Shown: in pieces, positions 1-5,980 of the stretch
How the letters are laid out: the number at the start of each line of letters is the position of its first letter
Position numbering within the stretch: the stretch's first letter is position 1
Assembly (NCBI GenBank): GCA_030600625.1
Contig: JAUVLS010000056.1
Span: forward strand, 1-7,739
From: Bacteroidales bacterium
Lineage (GTDB): Bacteria; Bacteroidota; Bacteroidia; Bacteroidales; UBA12077
Direction of reading: 5' to 3'
Length of the DNA: 7,739 bases
Made by a program: the position numbers and the translations under genes
Notes under the pieces: generated by a model
What the model was told of the DNA's origin: nothing
What the model saw: the letters and a program-made list of their open reading frames with translations, nothing else
Databases searched by the model: none

Positions 1-437
1 ACTTCTTTTTGTTCATCAGGTAAAAAATCTACTAATTGGCGAACATCCGACATAATTTGATCATGAATAATATCATCTTCGACTGTTTTATCGGAAAATT
101 TTGGAGAATTAAAAATATCGGTTTCATATTCATCATTGGAACAGATTTTCATCTGCTTTTCTTTCCTGAAATGATCAATAATCAGATTATGCGCTATACG
201 AATAACCCAGGAAACAAATTTGCCATTCTCTTGATATTTACCTGCATGCAACGATTTAACAACTTTAATAAATGTTTCCTGGAAAATGTCATGAGCTAAA
301 TGCTCGTTTTTAATCATTAATAAGATATAAGTATATACCTTATCTTTGTGACGACTAATCAGGATTTCGAAACTCGATTGTTCACCATCAATAAACCTTT
401 TTACAAGTTCATGATCGGTAAGTTTTGATTTTTTCAA
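1..437 (-). CDS. ECF-type RNA polymerase sigma-70 factor, C-terminus cut by window edge
   Basis: Reading leftwards from a TTG codon at 437-435, the frame stays open to the window edge and gives about 145 residues. The protein shows sigma-70 region 2: HELVKRFIDGEQSSFEIL (residues 9-26), the region 2.2-like DIFQETFIKV (50-59), and the region 2.3/2.4-like FVSWVIRIAHNLIIDHFRKEK (74-94), which in this family melts and recognises the -10 DNA. The final visible stretch, DFLPDEQKEV, is the usual lead-in to region 4 (-35 recognition), which lies outside the window. The product should direct core RNA polymerase to a specific promoter set in the cytoplasm. The TTG start is chosen because a strong AGGAGG lies five bases upstream and no in-frame ATG occurs before residue 41, inside the conserved domain. 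Whether a membrane anti-sigma gene follows cannot be seen. It is divergent from uvrA. The regulon cannot be inferred. Confidence 0.94.
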   Translation of the reverse strand, partial: MKKSKLTDHELVKRFIDGEQSSFEILISRHKDKVYTYILLMIKNEHLAHDIFQETFIKVVKSLHAGKYQENGKFVSWVIRIAHNLIIDHFRKEKQMKICSNDEYETDIFNSPKFSDKTVEDDIIHDQIMSDVRQLVDFLPDEQKE

Positions 438-441
438 AACA

Positions 442-448
442 ACCTCCT
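442..448 (-). promoter_or_regulatory. Strong Shine-Dalgarno site for the sigma factor gene
   Basis: The minus strand reads AGGAGGT, a near-perfect anti-16S match, with five bases between AGGAGG and the TTG at 437. It fixes the start codon of the sigma factor gene. It stands out because the other genes in this window have weak or no such sites. Confidence 0.8.
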
Positions 449-463
449 TTTTTAAGTAATAAA

Positions 464-491
464 AAAAAGTAGAAGTTTAATCGATAAACAA
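464..491 (-). promoter_or_regulatory. Candidate Bacteroidota-type promoter for the sigma factor gene
   Basis: On the minus strand a TTG (491-489) is followed after 17 bases by TACTTTTT (471-464), which matches the Bacteroidota -7 consensus TAnnTTTG at all but the final base. The spacing fits the TTG-N17-23-TAnnTTTG arrangement described for Flavobacterium. Transcription would start near 457, giving a leader of about 20 bases that contains the AGGAGG site. The region is T-rich, so a chance match is possible. Confidence 0.4.
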
Positions 492-613
492 TCCTCCGAG
501 TTTTGGGTTAGAAATTAATTAAGTAATTTAGTGCAATTTAAACAAAAAATCTTTTTATTTCAAAATCATTTAAGATTTGTTAACATTATTTAGGAGTATT
601 ACTTTCAATATTT

Positions 614-3445
614 ATGCCAAACAAAGAACAATATATCCAAATAAAAGGCGCAAAAGTTCATAATTTAAAGAATATCGATATTGATATATCTCGTGACAAA
701 TTCATTGTTATCACTGGAGTTTCCGGCTCCGGCAAATCATCTTTAGCGTTCGACACAATTTATGCCGAAGGCCAGAGGAGATATGTCGAAAGTTTATCTT
801 CTTATGCAAGGCAATTTTTAGGTAAAATTAATAAACCTGATGTTGAATTTATACATGGAATTCCACCTGCAATTGCTATTGAACAAAAAGTTAATACAAG
901 AAATCCAAGATCAACAGTTGGAACCTCAACTGAAGTATATGATTATCTTAAACTTTTGTTTGCCCGAATTGGAAAAACGTATTCACCCATTTCCAAACAA
1001 TTAGTACAACGACACTCAATAACAGACGTTGTAGATCATATAACTAGTTTTAAAGAAAATACAAAACTTCTTATCCTTGCATCGTTTCAAATTCAAAATG
1101 GTAAATCATTTGACGATTACCTGAAAATGTTGCAAAATGAAGGAATATCGAGAATAGAACAAAATTTTGAAATTTATAAAATCACTGATATCCTGGAGAG
1201 TACAAGTTCTGTTAATAAAAAAAAACCAATAAACATTGTTGTTGATAGAATTAGTGTTCAAACTAATGAAGATTCTCTTAGTCGATTTGCAGATTCTGTT
1301 CAAATTGCATTCTCCGAGGGCAAAGGGTACTGTATTATTAAGGCATTCGGTGATAAAAATTCTTCAGAAACTTTTTCAAATAAATTTGAAGCTGATGGAA
1401 TTGAATTTGAAGAACCTACGGTTCACACTTTTAGTTTTAACAATCCTGTTGGTGCCTGCCCCAAGTGTGAAGGTTACGGTAAAATTATTGGAATTGATGA
1501 AGATTTGGTAATTCCCAATAAAGGCTTATCTATTTATGAGGAAGCAATTGCATGTTGGCGAGGTGAAAAAATGCAGGAATGGAAAAACAAGCTTATTTAT
1601 AATGCCGAAAAATTTAATTTCCCAATACACAAACCATATTTTGATTTAACCGAAGATCAAAAACAGTTACTATGGATCGGCAATAAGTATTTTGGAGGGT
1701 TAAATGTTTTCTTTGAACATTTAGAAGAACAGAAATATAAAATTCAGTATCGGGTAATGTTATCAAGATATCGCGGTAAAACAACCTGCCCTGACTGCAG
1801 GGGAACCCGTCTTAAAAAAGAAGCTTCCTATGTCAAAGTTGGAAATAAATCTTTACAGGATTTAGTGTTATTGCCAATTGACGAGTTACAAGTATTTTTC
1901 AGGGAGCTTAAATTAAACAATTATGAAAGAGATGTCTCTAAACGAATCTTAATTGAAATTAATAGTCGATTAGATTTTTTAATGAATGTTGGTTTGGGGT
2001 ATTTAACATTAAATCGTTTATCATCAACTCTTTCAGGAGGTGAATCTCAACGAATAAATTTAGCAACATCGCTTGGTAGTAGCCTCGTAGGATCGCTTTA
2101 CATTCTTGATGAACCAAGTATTGGTTTACATTCAAAAGATAATAACAGATTGATAAAAGTTCTGAAAGAACTTCAAAAAATAGGAAATACTGTTATAGTA
2201 GTTGAACACGATGAAGATATTATTAAATCTGCTGATGAAATAATTGACATAGGACCTTTTGCCGGCAGATTAGGTGGCAACATAATATTTCAGGGAAATA
2301 GAGATCAAATTATTAAAGATGAGAATAGTTTAACTGCAAAATATCTTACGGGAAAGGAATTTATTAGCACTCCGAAACAACGAAGAAAATGGAATAATTA
2401 CATAGAATTAACCGGAGCAAGAGAAAATAATTTAAAAAATATTGATGTTAAATTTCCTTTAAATACGTTAACTGTTATAACCGGAGTAAGTGGTTCCGGG
2501 AAATCATCACTTGTAAGAAATATATTATCTCCGGCACTAAGCAAGATTTTATTAGGAACAGGAGAAAAAACCGGAAAATTTGACGAATTAAAGGGTGATA
2601 TCAAATATCTTGATAGTATTGAATTTGTTGATCAAAATCCTATAGGAAAATCATCTCGCTCAAATCCAGTTACTTACTTAAAAGCATACGATGAAATAAG
2701 GAAGCTATATGCTAATCAACAATTATCAAAAATAAATAATTACAAAGCTTCGCATTATTCATTTAATATTGACGGTGGTCGGTGTGAAGAGTGCCAGGGA
2801 GAGGGTATAATTAAGGTTGAGATGCAATTTATGGCTGATGTTACTCTAATTTGCGATCACTGCCATGGAAAAAGATTCAAAGAAGAAATATTGGATGTTA
2901 AATACCGTGATAAAAATATTTTTAACATTTTAGAAATGACTGTGAACGAAGCAATCGAGTTTTTTAATGAAGGAACGGGTTCTACAGAAAATAAAATAGT
3001 TGATAAACTCTCTCCTCTTGCCGAAGTAGGTTTAGGTTATATAAAATTGGGACAATCTTCAAGTACTTTAAGTGGAGGTGAAAGTCAAAGAGTTAAACTA
3101 GCTTCATTTCTAAGTAAAGAAAAATCTAAGCAATCAACATTGTTTATTTTTGATGAACCTACTACAGGCTTGCATTTCCATGATATTAAAAAACTTCTTG
3201 AAGCTTTTAATGCCTTAATATCAAGAGGGAATTCAATATTAATAATTGAGCATAACCTTGAAATTATAAAATCGGCTGACTGGATAATTGATTTAGGACC
3301 TGAAGGTGGAAAAGACGGTGGAAATATTGTATTTGAAGGCACTCCCGAAGAGATAATTAAATGTGAAGTATCTTATACCGGGAAATATTTAAAAGAAAAA
3401 TTAAAAATAGAAACGAACAGAAAACACAACAAAAAAAGCCTGTGA
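614..3445 (+). CDS. uvrA: Excinuclease ABC subunit UvrA (nucleotide excision repair damage sensor)
   Basis: This is a complete 943-residue UvrA, close to the 940 residues of the E. coli protein. UvrA is a dimeric cytoplasmic ATPase that finds distorted DNA and loads UvrB for incision by UvrC. Two ABC ATPase modules are visible. The first has Walker [10 protein letters not shown] (residues 35-43), signature LSGGESQ (from 473) and Walker B LYILDEPS (495-502, D499/E500). The second has Walker A at 624-632 (K630), signature from 819 and Walker B LFIFDEPT (843-850). Zinc-binding cysteine pairs C282/C285 and C392/C395 flank the insertion region, and C724/C727 with C747/C750 form the second zinc module needed for DNA binding. 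The segment around 110-240 corresponds to the UvrB-binding domain. The motif [12 protein letters not shown] resembles Bacteroidota UvrA1 proteins. All key residues are present. A run of nine A residues at 1217-1225 stays in frame. The stop codon lies inside a terminator hairpin. Confidence 0.98.
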   Translation: MPNKEQYIQIKGAKVHNLKNIDIDISRDKFIVITGVSGSGKSSLAFDTIYAEGQRRYVESLSSYARQFLGKINKPDVEFIHGIPPAIAIEQKVNTRNPRSTVGTSTEVYDYLKLLFARIGKTYSPISKQLVQRHSITDVVDHITSFKENTKLLILASFQIQNGKSFDDYLKMLQNEGISRIEQNFEIYKITDILESTSSVNKKKPINIVVDRISVQTNEDSLSRFADSVQIAFSEGKGYCIIKAFGDKNSSETFSNKFEADGIEFEEPTVHTFSFNNPVGACPKCEGYGKIIGIDEDLVIPNKGLSIYEEAIACWRGEKMQEWKNKLIYNAEKFNFPIHKPYFDLTEDQKQLLWIGNKYFGGLNVFFEHLEEQKYKIQYRVMLSRYRGKTTCPDCRGTRLKKEASYVKVGNKSLQDLVLLPIDELQVFFRELKLNNYERDVSKRILIEINSRLDFLMNVGLGYLTLNRLSSTLSGGESQRINLATSLGSSLVGSLYILDEPSIGLHSKDNNRLIKVLKELQKIGNTVIVVEHDEDIIKSADEIIDIGPFAGRLGGNIIFQGNRDQIIKDENSLTAKYLTGKEFISTPKQRRKWNNYIELTGARENNLKNIDVKFPLNTLTVITGVSGSGKSSLVRNILSPALSKILLGTGEKTGKFDELKGDIKYLDSIEFVDQNPIGKSSRSNPVTYLKAYDEIRKLYANQQLSKINNYKASHYSFNIDGGRCEECQGEGIIKVEMQFMADVTLICDHCHGKRFKEEILDVKYRDKNIFNILEMTVNEAIEFFNEGTGSTENKIVDKLSPLAEVGLGYIKLGQSSSTLSGGESQRVKLASFLSKEKSKQSTLFIFDEPTTGLHFHDIKKLLEAFNALISRGNSILIIEHNLEIIKSADWIIDLGPEGGKDGGNIVFEGTPEEIIKCEVSYTGKYLKEKLKIETNRKHNKKSL

Positions 3446-3459
3446 TAATCACAGGCTTT
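3435..3459. terminator. Bidirectional intrinsic terminator overlapping the uvrA stop codon
   Basis: A perfect inverted repeat has an 11-bp stem, AAAGCCTGTGA against TCACAGGCTTT, around a TAA triloop. On the minus strand the GC-rich stem runs into seven T residues (complement of 3431-3437), a textbook rho-independent terminator for the lipoprotein/secreted protein operon ending at 3481. On the plus strand only three T residues follow, so it is probably weaker for uvrA. The uvrA stop codon TGA (3443-3445) is the last part of the left arm. Confidence 0.9.
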
Positions 3460-3480
3460 CATATATTATTATATAATTAT

Positions 3481-3927
3481 TTAATCAGCTTCTTCCTTTA
3501 TACCAAACATAATTGCTACACAACCACTAATCAACTCGTCCGCCTCTTCTTCATTATTCCTTACTCTTAATGAAATTATAAGTTGCTGACTCGATTCAAG
3601 TTTAAAGTCCCATATTCTGGAATAATTACTTTTTCTGTTATCATATAAAACATTTCTGTTTACATCAAGTACTTGAAATTCAATATCAGGTAGTGCGGCA
3701 GAACCACATATATAAATCCTGTAATTTTGGCCTGAATAAAATGTCTTATATAACTCAGCATCTTCACCTTCCGTTAAAATAGCAGCATTAAAGTTACCAT
3801 CATGTATATATGGAGTTAACTCTAATTTACAAACCTTTTTAGCAAAACTCTTACATTGTGTTTTACCATGAAAAGGTATTAAAGCCAATACTGTTAGTAC
3901 AATTAATATCTGGTATATTTTTTTCAT
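3481..3927 (-). CDS. Small secreted four-cysteine protein of unknown function
   Basis: This 148-residue protein starts with a signal peptide: MKK, then a hydrophobic stretch at residues 7-19 (ILIVLTVLALIPF). Cleavage is probably near residue 24, just before C25. The cysteine is not in a proper lipobox (GKTQC), so a soluble periplasmic or secreted product is more likely than a lipoprotein. The mature part has cysteines at 25, 33, 74 and 136, enough for two disulfides. Its alternating hydrophobic pattern (NYRIYICG, IEFQVLDVNRNVLYDN, SRIWDFKLESSQQLIISLRV) suggests a beta-sandwich. Similar short exported proteins with GQ-YR and a late WDF segment are, as I recall, common in Bacteroidota with no assigned role. 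It starts 14 bp after the lipoprotein gene ends, so the two are almost certainly cotranscribed. No Shine-Dalgarno site is visible. Function unknown. Confidence 0.88.
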   Translation of the reverse strand: MKKIYQILIVLTVLALIPFHGKTQCKSFAKKVCKLELTPYIHDGNFNAAILTEGEDAELYKTFYSGQNYRIYICGSAALPDIEFQVLDVNRNVLYDNRKSNYSRIWDFKLESSQQLIISLRVRNNEEEADELISGCVAIMFGIKEEAD

Positions 3928-3941
3928 AACAGAGGATATTT

Positions 3942-4874
3942 TTATAATATATAATTACTTCGTATTACATTAACTTTCTCTTTTAATTCATTATAAGTAG
4001 CAGGACTCATGGATATAGTAGTCTCTGACTTTAGAGTTGTTACATTAGTTTCTTCATCAGTAACAGGCTCAATTTTTGAAGTTGTAATTTCTATTTTATC
4101 AAAAATGGCTTTCAATTCGTTTACATTGGTCATTACATTTTGAACATCTGCGTTATCAGAATTGTCATCTAATAAGCTAAGTACTGTACCTAAAGTAAGT
4201 TTTTGATCTATAATACGATTTACCAACTCATTATTATTGAAATCAACATCATCCTCAACTAAATTTGTCGCAATATATAATCCTTCAACCCATCCGCCAA
4301 CTAAAATAATTGTTGACATTGCCTGTCTATCATTTTCTTCAAGAAATGAACTTGAATTCATAATTGTTTCTGAAATGATATCCATAATAACTTCCCGGTT
4401 ATTAATATTTGCTTCTAATCTTTCGAGTACATCCTCATCAATAGCATTCAGTATACCTAATCCTTCAGCCATCTTTTTAGAGGCATTCATATAATTAATA
4501 GTAGCTTGAGTCTGATCAAACAAACTTGCATAACTTAAATCTGTAGTATATATACCAAGATTTAAAGCCATACTTTTATTGGTAACATATCTGGAAGTAT
4601 TATCTATAGAATTAAGTAACTCTTCGTTGTATTTCGCTCCGGCCTGCTTTAATATCATTGCTGTCTCCAGTGGTGATGGCAATGAATAAAAAATCTCTTT
4701 TACAGCTTTAACATCCTGTATTAATTGCTCATCTATTTCAAGAGAATCGATGGTTACAAGATCGTCAGAATCATTCGCTTTGTCTTTACCAGAGCCACAT
4801 CCTGTTATCAGTGCAATAGATACAATCACTACCGATAAATATAGCGCCTTACGATGTAATAATTTTATATTCAT
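3942..4874 (-). CDS. Lipoprotein of a Bacteroidota family of unknown function
   Basis: The preferred start is the ATG at 4874-4872, giving 310 residues. An ATG 29 codons upstream would put a cysteine-rich unstructured tail before a normal signal peptide, so it is rejected. The N-terminus has basic residues (K4, H7, R8, K9), a hydrophobic core and the lipobox LITGC with C26 as the lipidated residue, followed by a flexible GSGKDKANDSDD linker. The product is therefore membrane-anchored, on the periplasmic side or exported to the surface. The rest is predicted mainly helical: a segment with YSLPSPLETA, then KQAGAKYNEELLNS, a central LNLGIYTTDLSYASLFDQTQ region, ENDRQAMSTIILVGGWVEGLYIATN, and a Thr/Ser-rich stretch before the C-terminal helix. 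I recall similar proteins in Bacteroidota but no known activity. It is the first gene of a two-gene operon with the secreted protein downstream. Confidence 0.9.
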   Translation of the reverse strand: MNIKLLHRKALYLSVVIVSIALITGCGSGKDKANDSDDLVTIDSLEIDEQLIQDVKAVKEIFYSLPSPLETAMILKQAGAKYNEELLNSIDNTSRYVTNKSMALNLGIYTTDLSYASLFDQTQATINYMNASKKMAEGLGILNAIDEDVLERLEANINNREVIMDIISETIMNSSSFLEENDRQAMSTIILVGGWVEGLYIATNLVEDDVDFNNNELVNRIIDQKLTLGTVLSLLDDNSDNADVQNVMTNVNELKAIFDKIEITTSKIEPVTDEETNVTTLKSETTISMSPATYNELKEKVNVIRSNYIL

Positions 4875-5005
4875 AATTTGCTGCTTATTAATTGTTACCA
4901 ATTTAAAACAATTTGTAGTAAAAATAATACTTTTTTTTAAAAAACAAAATTTACATCTCACGGTAATTCAAGAAAACACATGGTTTTGTACGTTAGATTT
5001 CTAAG

Positions 5006-5028
5006 CCTGCCTGACGGCAGGCAGGTTT
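5006..5028. repeat. GC-rich palindromic repeat, copy 1 (perfect hairpin)
   Basis: CCTGCCTG and CAGGCAGG form a perfect 8-bp stem around the tetraloop ACGG, extendable outwards by a G-T pair and two A-T pairs. In a very AT-rich background this is a conspicuous GC island. It matches copy 2 at 5848-5870 at 21 of 23 positions. It lies between two divergent genes with no upstream plus-strand gene to terminate, so a simple terminator role is unlikely. It resembles the REP-like or other short interspersed palindromes found in many bacterial genomes. Confidence 0.85.
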
Positions 5029-5108
5029 TGTTTTAAAATACAAGGTATTTTTCTGAACTAATATAGGAAAATATAATCTGAATAACCAATATATAAGAGG
5101 AATTGTTC

Positions 5109-5116
5109 TAATTTTG
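5109..5116 (+). promoter_or_regulatory. Candidate -7 promoter element for the HEAT-like gene
   Basis: TAATTTTG is an exact match to the Bacteroidota TAnnTTTG element and sits 46 bases before the ATG at 5163, giving a leader of about 40 bases. No TTG is found at the expected -33 position, so the support is partial. Confidence 0.35.
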
Positions 5117-5162
5117 TTTCATAAAGCAATTGGGTTTTATACAAATTTAAGATTCATAAATC

Positions 5163-5678
5163 ATGAATAATAAAGAAATTATAAAAAATCTCAGGTCGAA
5201 AAAAACTTCTATTATATTAGATACTTTAAAATATATATCCGAAAATGGTAACAAAGATATTATAATTGAAGTGATTGAGTTATTGCGTACGACATCGGAC
5301 ACTATTTTACGTGATAAAATAATAGAAATCCTTGATAACCTCAGAGAACAGTATTGTATACCTCCAATTATCAAAGCAATAGAAAATCCTGATTATAAAG
5401 ATATAGTATCAATTCTGGTTTCTTCCTGTTGGAAAAACAGTTTAGATTTCAATAAATATATTGAAGTTTTTACTGATATTTTTATTCAGTATGATTTTCA
5501 ACTTGCATTTGATGCATTTACGGTAATTGATAATTTTGAAAATATCGATATCCAGCTAGCAGATATTTGTTTGTTGCGATTAGAGAATTCAGTTGAAGAT
5601 ATAAGAGATGATAAAAAACCATTATATTTCGAACTAATAAATGTTATTGAAAACATGAAAGAAAATCCCGCTGAATAA
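5163..5678 (+). CDS. HEAT/ARM-like alpha-helical protein, function unknown
   Basis: This is a 171-residue acidic protein with no signal peptide or membrane segment, so it is probably cytosolic. It is built of paired amphipathic helices of about 30-40 residues: IIKNLRSKKTSIILDTLKYISENG (residues 6-29), DIIIEVIELLRTTSDTILRDKIIEILDNLRE, then IPPIIKAIENPDYKDIVSILVSSCW, and two looser pairs to the end. The pattern of helix, short turn with N/G/D, helix is that of HEAT or ARM solenoids, which usually act as protein-binding scaffolds. No catalytic motif is visible. The start is the first ATG in frame; no good Shine-Dalgarno site precedes it. It stands alone: divergent from the lipoprotein operon and converging on the yggS operon. 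I recognise the fold type, not a named family. Confidence 0.8.
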   Translation: MNNKEIIKNLRSKKTSIILDTLKYISENGNKDIIIEVIELLRTTSDTILRDKIIEILDNLREQYCIPPIIKAIENPDYKDIVSILVSSCWKNSLDFNKYIEVFTDIFIQYDFQLAFDAFTVIDNFENIDIQLADICLLRLENSVEDIRDDKKPLYFELINVIENMKENPAE

Positions 5679-5808
5679 TTTCTGAACTCAGCAAAATGGC
5701 ATGTTCAAAAAAACATTAACTTCGTTGAGGGTTAAAGCCGTTCGCAAACATACTTTTAATTTACAGTTATATTGTTCTATTTTTCACTTTGTTCAAGAAA
5801 TCGCTTCG

Positions 5809-5976
5809 CTAAGTTGTTAAATTGTTGCATTGTTGTATTATAACAAACTTGCCTGACGGCAGTCAGGTTTAACAATATAACCATTTAACAATATTCTCAC
5901 TTTATGAATAGCTACTTGCGATTTAAAATTGAAAACCATCAAATATACTGAGATATGAAACCATTTAACAACTTAG
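5809..5976. mobile_element. Possible MITE-like element with 22-bp imperfect terminal inverted repeats
   Basis: The left end 5809-5830 begins CTAAGTTGTTAAAT, and the reverse complement of 5955-5976 begins with the same 14 bases. Extended to 22 bases, the two ends agree at 20 positions. Inside, a nested inverted repeat (5814-5834 against 5871-5891, 18 of 21 matching) encloses the GC-rich palindrome copy 2. The unit is 168 bp, non-coding, and lies between converging genes. No target-site duplication is evident at its edges, so it may be old, or not transposable and simply a structured intergenic repeat. Confidence 0.45.
5848..5870. repeat. GC-rich palindromic repeat, copy 2 (re-registered hairpin)
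   Basis: This copy matches the one at 5006-5028 at 21 of 23 positions, differing at positions 2 (C to T) and 16 (G to T). The changes break one pair of the original stem, but a perfect 6-bp alternative, CCTGAC against GTCAGG around a GGCA loop (5852-5867), becomes possible. It sits between converging genes and could add some termination, although no T-run longer than three follows. Confidence 0.8.
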
Positions 5977-5980
5977 TTAA

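Larger units (their letters stand above)
438..613. other. Divergent intergenic region between sigma factor gene and uvrA
   Basis: This AT-rich spacer of 176 bp must hold the promoters for both divergent genes. The sigma-side candidate is listed separately. On the uvrA side there is no clean TAnnTTTG; the closest is TAAGATTTG at 571-579, with one extra spacer base. A 7-bp inverted repeat, AAATCTT (547-553) and AAGATTT (572-578), overlaps that element and could be an operator, but arms this short occur easily by chance in AT-rich DNA. AGGAG at 592-596 lies 17 bases before the uvrA ATG, too far for an ideal ribosome binding site. No gene is seen here. Confidence 0.5.
4875..5162. other. Divergent spacer with palindromic repeat and candidate promoters
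   Basis: This 288-bp spacer has no convincing coding sequence. On the lipoprotein side, an AT-rich stem (AATTGTT at 4890-4896 against AACAATT at 4907-4913) would sit in the leader of the minus-strand transcript, and TAAATTTTG on the minus strand near 4947-4955 is an imperfect -7 element. The middle holds the GC-rich palindrome at 5006-5025. On the right, TAATTTTG (5109-5116) is a perfect -7 match for the HEAT-like gene, and another perfect match, TAAATTTG, faces left at 5149-5142. Confidence 0.5.
5679..5980. other. Non-coding spacer between converging genes, rich in inverted repeats
   Basis: This 302-bp stretch between the HEAT-like gene and the DHOD-like gene contains no convincing gene. 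The longest candidate is a 39-codon frame at 5701-5820 without a ribosome binding site. The region contains the MITE-like inverted-repeat unit 5809-5976, the second GC-rich palindrome, a degenerate 8-bp tandem repeat around 5814-5840, and the 13-bp direct repeat AACCATTTAACAA at 5879-5891 and 5959-5971. No ideal terminator with a T-run is seen for either gene. Confidence 0.7.

Noticed and set aside
36..299. Plus-strand open frame of 87 codons opposite the sigma factor gene
   Set aside because: It lies antisense to conserved sigma-70 region 2, has no recognisable motif and is better explained as a shadow frame.
1106..1511. Small open frames on both strands within uvrA
   Set aside because: They overlap conserved uvrA coding sequence and have no motifs, signal peptides or ribosome binding sites of their own.
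4875..4961. Upstream ATG that would lengthen the lipoprotein by 29 residues
   Set aside because: The added residues precede a normal signal peptide and lipobox, contain several cysteines and would spoil export. The ATG at 4874 gives a standard lipoprotein N-terminus.
5006..5030. GC-rich hairpin followed by TTTT read as an intrinsic terminator
   Set aside because: There is no plus-strand gene upstream, since the flanking genes diverge, and the near-identical copy elsewhere has a weaker T-run. A repeat is the better reading.
5701..5820. 39-codon open frame starting MFKKTLTSLRVKAV
   Set aside because: It has no ribosome binding site or promoter, no recognisable family, and runs into the inverted repeat at its 3' end. 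It is probably a chance frame in the spacer.
5679..5980. CRISPR array or tRNA in the repeat-rich spacer
   Set aside because: The repeats are short, mixed in orientation and not regularly spaced with unique spacers, and no cloverleaf can be drawn.
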